From Cristatella mucedo (taxonomy: Eukaryota; Bryozoa; Phylactolaemata; Cristatellidae), in assembly GCA_009760855.2 (NCBI GenBank), contig WPIO01000040.1, positions 800,001 to 864,000 of the forward strand: a stretch of DNA of 64,000 nucleotides, read 5' to 3'. The notes beneath the pieces are model-generated. The model worked only from the letters and a program-made list of their open reading frames with translations. It ran no database searches and was not told the DNA's origin. The position numbers and the translations under genes are program-made. This document shows, piece after piece, positions 58,286 through 64,000 of the stretch. How positions within the stretch are numbered: position 1 is the first letter of the stretch; the number at the start of each line of letters is the position of its first letter.

Positions 58286-60313
58286 CTGAAATTTGACAAA
58301 GATTGACTCTCTGACGATCAAATCGATCAAATCAAAAAGCTTTTTTAAGAGGTAAACATCTGGTGATATCTTGATGAATAAAATATGCTAACATTAGGAA
58401 AATTCCGACTTTAACTACATGTCAATGTGAAGTCCAGTTCAATGCATAAATTTCTTTCTAATGGCAGATGCGAGCGTACACATATAAAAATAATAATGGA
58501 ACGACTCTCTTACGTGCTTGATAAGCTAAGTACAGCAATAATATTTCTTGTGTGATCATAGTTTTTCTGACTCAAGCTCACCGTAATTTCCCAATGTGCA
58601 GGATGTTTGGTTACCAGATGGTAGTGTTAGGTAACTCAACAGTTGCTAGGGCAGCTTACTACCCCTAGGTTCCTGAAAGAAATGAGGAAATACTTTGGAA
58701 ACTAATTTACTAATATTTAAACTCAAATTGTTTAACCGATCAAAAATTAATTTTTTTTTATCAAACCTTTCGGTGTTTATTCTAAGGTGTGCACTTTAAA
58801 CCTTATGGTTTAAATAAAGATTGAATTTATGTGGGTGCAGCACATATGCATCATTAATCAATAATTGCTTCAGATAAATCTTGATTGCAGTATTGAAAAT
58901 TCGTATTTGTCAAGTTACTTAGCGGAGATCATCAAATGGCTTCATATTTCTCCAAACCAAAGGTAGTTTAATGATAAAATGCTTGAATTCTTATTCTGAA
59001 GTGCAGTATATACGCATGTAGACGGCCCCTGCAGAAGCACAAAAAACTCTAATGCGGTGGCCACGTCTGGGTACCTGGTGGAATTGATTTACTTCTGCAG
59101 CATCAGTTGCCATCAATTGAAATACTGGCTCAGAGCCACTAGTTAGTTGTCCTTGTGGGTTACGTGCTACGAAATTTAGGTGTCGTTTTCGGCCGCAGCC
59201 TAACTTTCAAAAGCTTCGGTCGGTAGGCTGGTTCTACAGCTAGCCACCACGTTCGATTCCTATCTGAGATAGCAAGCTGTCTTCCACAGTGGCTTGGAAA
59301 CAATTTAACTTTCTCTTTAGTTCGGTCTCGGCTTGATTATTGGGATTTATTTTTGGCTGGGCTACCAAATAAAAGCAACTAGGCCACTGAAAATGGCTAT
59401 GAATATGGCTGCAAGGCTAGTTTTGAAGTCCCATAGATTTGACCACGTGGATACTTTGCTAATAGAGCTAGGATGGCTGTCGGTTGTTCAACGGATACAG
59501 AGCAAAGTTCTTATGCTGACCCACAAGGCCCGCCACGGCTTGGTTCCTCCATACCTAGCTGAACTGCTGCACCATTTTTCGCCGCCTCGTGCCATCAGTT
59601 CCTGTACGGACTTTATGAAAACCAATGAACTCTAGGTTGCATCACTAATGAGTGTCGTGGTGGGAATTAAAGATTTGCACTAATGATTCAGTAGCATGTC
59701 TTTAAGTGTTAAGTCTCCACTATTGATTGAGTGCATCGAGTACTAGTGACTCTCTTAAATCGAGTTGTCAAAATAAATGAATGAGAGAAAAAAAAAAGTT
59801 TTGGTGTGGTTACAATGTTCGGAGTCAGATCTGGGTTGCGTGTACAGTTCATCAACCGAAGGGGTCTCATTAGAAAAAACACTGGAACCTAACGCTGGCA
59901 CTACTAACATCCCCAAATCAGGTATCCACGCTCTGCACTTCTGAACTATATTTGTAGCTAAGTATAAAGCTACAGCTGGCACTCCGAATGACCATGCGCT
60001 TCGCAATCAAGGCTTTTTCGTTGGTGCCCACAGTTCAGATTATGTTAGATGATGAAACATTGTTTCTGTCAATCGATGCCTAGTAGACCGGCGTTTAGGA
60101 AAGCTAGAGGTAAATCGGCATTAAGTATTGTGCTTTTTTAACACTTGCTCTAGGCCTCAAGAACCTGTGCTGCGAGCTCTTGGGCAGAGGAATATTGGCA
60201 GCATGCAGCTCGCAGTATGCAGATGTAGATGTAGCAGCATGCAGATGTAGCATGCAGAGGCTGCATATGAAGTTGAGGCAAAGCTGTCGTCTAGTGGTTT
60301 CAGTAATGCTTAC
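58286..60313. other. Copy R intron 12
   Basis: 58566 onward is paralogous to 2150-4289. Contains the LINE B relic at 59090-59610. No exon seen. Confidence 0.6.
59090..59610 (+). mobile_element. LINE relic (family B), right unit
   Basis: Fuller version of 2660-3075: KMAMNMAARLVLKSHRFDHV, LGWLSVVQRIQSKVLMLTHK, GLVPPYLAELLHHF. Confidence 0.75.
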
Positions 60314-60437
60314 CGAGTTCGTCACGCAGATATCAAAGGAGTATCCATTGAAATAGCGATCCTCAATCAAAGAAACAATCTCACTCGTCCAGTTAACTCC
60401 GTCTAGACCTGTGTATGAGCCCGATTCCCATTCAAAT
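60314..60437 (-). CDS. Copy R exon 12
   Basis: 124 nt, reads FEWESGSYTGLDGVNWTSEI and FNGYSFDICVTNS when read in the family frame. Acceptor TTCTCCAG, donor GTAAGC. In the frame delivered by the copy R exon 11 as sequenced, the second codon is TGA. Confidence 0.82.
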
Positions 60438-61140
60438 CTGGAGAAAAAACAGGAAATTCTGCATCACCGGCTAACCACGGTGGTGGCGTTTTTGCAGCTT
60501 GCTCATTGACATACGGGGTTGTAGAAAAAGCAACCCTTAAGGTTCTTAGCAAGGAAAAAAAATACTTATTTATTAGACTAATGCGATTGCAGTGAGAACA
60601 ATGTTTCAGCTGGATCAACAACGAAGTTCAAAGTGCTAGCTGCCTCAGTAGCTCTCATTGTGCCGAGCAAACAAAAATTCTACTCGGCAACAGTTATGAA
60701 CTGGTTATGTCGTAATAGATGGTCAGGAAACATCGATCAATAGGTAATTTAATAGGCAGTCAATTTTGCAATGTCCTTCAAGCGAAGCTGGAGTTACGCT
60801 CTACACTTTTGCCGGTCAGTTTTTTAAACCTGCTTTGAAAATCGTGCGAAATTGTTTCTACACATTGGCTGCTGCTGAATACATGAAGCCAATCCGTGGC
60901 TTTTAAATAGACTTCTTCACATTGCAATGGACGCAATTTGCATATGTTATTGCAATTCACTCTTTGTATTTTAAGTGTTCAATAACTGTCAGCAGTAGGC
61001 ATGCATACCAGGGTGAGAGCCCTGGCATTGTGAGTGCATGCTTGGTGCATGCGTGTTAGCCTGAGTTAGCCACTGAATGCCTGGCTGCCTGCATGCCTGA
61101 GTGAGTGCGTGTGTGCGCCTATGTATGTGCCTGCGTGCCT
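60438..61140. other. Copy R intron 11, left part
   Basis: Paralogous to 4415-5420. TG/CTG-rich toward 61.0-61.15 kb. No exon seen. Confidence 0.55.
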
Positions 61141-61154
61141 AAGTGCGTGCACGT

Positions 61155-62510
61155 GTGTGTAATGTAATGTAATGTTTCTCAGTCTGTAACTCCACAAAGT
61201 CATAAAGACCATGTGGGTATTACGCAGGAGAGTTTTGTATAGCTCACTCACAGCCTAAGCGGCTTTCGGAGCGCATTCGGTAGTCAACAAACTTCGTCTC
61301 ACGCAACAAAGAGAAAGTGGGAAGCATAGCAGAGTCAGGAGAGCAGTTGAGGTAGTGAGTAGCATAGAAGTAGAAGCTCAGAACCACTGAAAAGGATGAG
61401 CCATAGCCGGCAGTAGGAGAGTAGTTATCGTTGCATAAGAATTGTGGAAGCGAGTTCCACAGTCTAGGACCTGCAGAGCTAAAGCTTCTTTCGCCAACGG
61501 TCTTTAAGCAGAGGAATGGGACAGCTAATTTATTGTCAACACAGGACCTGAGGGCGCGAACAGACTTAAACTGATGCAGCAGTTCAGCTAGGTACGAAAG
61601 AGCAAAGCCTTGGCGGGCCTTGTGGGTCAGCGTAAGAAATTTGCTCTGTATCCATTGCTCAACCGGCAACCATCCCAGCTCTTTTAGCAAAGGAGACAAG
61701 AGCTCAAACCCCTGGGACTTGAAGACTAGCCTTGCAGCCAAGTTCATAGTCCGCTGCAGTGGCCTATTAGCTTTCTTTGTCAGCCCAGTCAAAAGGGAAT
61801 TACAATAATCAAGCGGGGACAGATCTAAAGAGCTCGTTAATTTTTTTTAAAGCCACTGCTGGAGACAGCTCCTAATCTTGGATAGGGATCGGATGTGATG
61901 GCTAGTTGTAGAAGCAGTCTTCTGAATGAAGCTTTTGAAATTGAGGCAGCTGTTGAAAACGACACCTAAATTTCGTGCATGTGCTGATGGTCGTACAATA
62001 TCATCACCTAGTAGAAGAGCAAAGCCTTTCAATCCAGCCACACGGTTGGGGTGTCCAATGAGCAGCTGTTTGTTTTTATCATCATTTAATTTCAGGATGT
62101 TTTCTGACATTCAGGATCGAATATCGGCAAGGCAAGCATTCAGTTTCTCAGATGCCGCAACAGATTCCGATGGTTTGAATGACAAATACAGCTGAGTATT
62201 GCCAGCATAGAAGTGATATCCTATTCCATGATTCCTAATCACTTTTCCCAGAGGATTTTTATACATGGAGAACAGCAAGGTACCGAGTACAGACCCTTGA
62301 GGGACTCCACAAGTGACCCTTCTCGTGTGTGAGACATGACCCCACACGATTGAACACGATCAGACAAGTACTATTAAAACCACGCCAGTGCTTTGTCTGC
62401 CAAACCGATCGTTGTTCTCAATCGTTCAAGCAGAACTTTGTGATCAGTGGTGTCGAAGGCAGCAGACAGATCTAGCAGAGCTAGGGCAGTGACATTCCAG
62501 TCGGCGTTGC
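61155..62510 (-). mobile_element. CR1/L2-type LINE (family B) inserted in TG tract
   Basis: 3' tail of ATTAC repeats at 61160-61175, 5' truncation at about 62510. Motifs: [47 protein letters not shown] (catalytic YADD changed to YAGN), RNLGVVFNSCLNFKSF, LGWLPVEQWIQSK. The left unit has no LINE here. Confidence 0.9.
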
Positions 62511-62519
62511 CAGATGTGG

Positions 62520-62543
62520 GTGTGTGTGTGTGAGTGTTAGTGT

Positions 62544-62579
<36 letters not shown>

Positions 62580-62612
62580 GTGTGTGTGTGTGTGTGCGCG
62601 CGCGCGCGCGAG
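62520..62612. repeat. (TG)n (CG)n microsatellite
   Basis: TGTGTG with GAGTGTTAG breaks, ending in GCGCGCGCGCGCG. Confidence 0.95.
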
Positions 62613-63329
62613 CGTGTTTCGATGCCGTACCATTCAATAAGTCAAGATTCACGCGCCAAAGCTCGAGGCTTGACAAATTCCGTTCACAGCATAAGGAGGC
62701 AGCATATGCAAGTGGGCGTTTAAACCACAGAGACTGCTGAGATAGTGACATAAGTGTGCTAGTCATAAAGGCACGTGATGTTATCTCTGATAACTACAGG
62801 CCCTGCTGGCTGCTGAAGTCGAAGAGGCGGCATTGAGAGATGAAATACGTGGCTCGTTTTCTCATTCGGTGTCCATTGTTTTCAAGCACTTTTCATTTCG
62901 CTCGCAGGTCTTTTAACTTACGAAAACAGGCGATGCTTCCTTCAAAATATAATTATTTCACGCGATTATATGTCGGTTAACCTATTTGTGCCCAAAACAT
63001 TCAAAACTTTATGGATGTGCAAGAATTTGTTATAACATTGCTATTGTATTAAACATTCTCCTGGACTAAAAAATATACAGCCTTCAAATTAGGATTCGCT
63101 ATATTTAGGCTCCTTCAAAAGACATTGAACTACGTAAACACGTGCCTCTACTCACATAATTTTCTGATTGTCAAAGAGCAGCAAGCTAGAAAGACTGCCA
63201 ATTGAGTAAAATGTGAAATAAAAAATTACTTGAAAATTGCCACTTGAAGTAAATTTAAAATTCACTGACACCTTTCCTATTAGTCCTTATAACAAATCTC
63301 AAATGCATGCTAAAAGAGCTTATACTTAC
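62613..63329. other. Copy R intron 11, right part
   Basis: Closely paralogous to 5542-6349; lacks the AT-rich block of 5950-6062. No exon seen. Confidence 0.6.
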
Positions 63330-63476
63330 GAGCCTATGCTTCTGTTTTAGCAAGTTGTACAGTGGGTCAGCATCGTAATAAAGGAAAAGAGGAGCTGTCT
63401 GGCAGAGCTTGATGTCGGTCCGAGGGTAATAGAAGATGAACGACAGGCACATCTCTTGCATCGTTCCGGGCCCGCC
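63330..63476 (-). CDS. Copy R exon 11, 1 nt too long
   Basis: Reads GGPGTMQEMCLSFIFYYPRT and keeps the CuM Met. It is 147 nt, not 146: an extra A in TTGCTAAAACAGAAG where P has TTGCTAAACAGACG. Acceptor CGCTGTAG, donor GTAAGT. If the base is real, splicing to exon 12 runs into an immediate TGA. It may be a pseudogene or a sequencing error. Confidence 0.8.
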
Positions 63477-64000
63477 CTACAGCGAGCGCGCCTCACGTCA
63501 CACACTCCTCATGCCCTCTACAGCCAGCGCGTCTTTAGCATCGCCACCACAGTCTGCCATTACTGCAATGCAATGTTTCAGCTTCTGAAAAAGTCAGTTA
63601 TTGTAAAAGTCGTCGCAGAGATGTATCATTGGCTAATGATCACGTCAAGCACACGCAGTCACAATCATCCCAATCTTGTAAATCCCTGTATCGGGAATCT
63701 GTTTTTGCTCAGCTTGTAGCTTGCCAGGAAGACTTGCATGTCTTTCCCTAGGCGGCGGGTGGGACAAGGAGTAGGAGCTGAGCTTCTTCCGCTTGAGCTT
63801 GAGTGACTGATAGACGTGTAAATGGGACCACTAGATCAGCCCATCAATCAAATATTAAAGATGGATGTGGCAACATTTTCGATGCATGCTGGCCCTTTGC
63901 TTGGAACTTCGGGCTTGCTGGTGGTTGGATGCCATCTTTAAGTCAGGCTCAAGCAAGCTCAAGTGTGGCAAAGACCTGAGAACAATTGTATCACCTTCCA
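63477..64000. other. Copy R intron 10, left edge
   Basis: Closely paralogous to 6496-7400. The last roughly 35 bases jump to sequence matching 7372 onward, so a deletion of about 390 bp relative to the left unit falls near 63967. Confidence 0.55.

Overview
The window is animal (metazoan) genomic DNA, most likely from an invertebrate; the species cannot be named from sequence alone. The evidence is genes split into short exons (60-189 nt) with GT..AG borders and kilobase introns, non-LTR retrotransposon fragments of CR1/L2 type, tRNA-derived SINEs, an hAT-type MITE and long dinucleotide microsatellites. Nothing bacterial or phage-like is present. Almost every long open frame is retroelement debris or a microsatellite reading.

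The only cellular genes I can support are head-to-tail copies of one gene on the minus strand: a DBH-like copper monooxygenase of the MOXD1 type (signal peptide, DOMON domain, two Cu2-monooxygenase domains, hydrophobic C-terminal tail). In transcription order, right to left, they are as follows. Copy R (63476 to 57951) shows its last four exons; the rest lies outside the window. Copy M (54551 to 19074) is complete: 14 exons, all phases agreeing, 611 codons, all six expected copper ligands. Copy P (15402 to 4290) has only exons 8-12 and carries several lesions. Copy L (208 to 130) shows only exon 1; the rest lies beyond the left edge.

The left edge (1 to about 7.4 kb) and the right end (about 54.35 to 64 kb) are paralogous over nearly their whole length: exon 1 of a gene, its upstream region, a 24-bp minisatellite, a LINE relic, then the 3' exons of the preceding copy. 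This is an old tandem duplication of about 54-56 kb units. The units later diverged. Left unit: a deletion of about 2.2 kb removed exons 13-14 of copy P, the minisatellite is longer (6 against 2 copies), and a GCC triplet run is expanded. Right unit: a LINE entered a TG microsatellite and 1 nt was inserted in exon 11 of copy R. Copies P and M also share diverged intron sequence, so an older duplication lies beneath.

The introns of copy M hold an hAT-type MITE with a matching 8-bp target duplication (46.2 kb), a nested LINE-in-LINE insertion (29.2-31.1 kb), a (CA)n(TC)n tract (32.1-32.6 kb), a second non-LTR relic (35.8-36.6 kb) and tRNA-derived SINEs whose 3' ends resemble the 3' end of a co-resident LINE.

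Functionally, the window suggests one intact secretory-pathway copper monooxygenase flanked by a decayed relative (P) and a probably damaged one (R). The family hydroxylates small amine or peptide-like substrates using copper, ascorbate and O2; the substrate here cannot be predicted.
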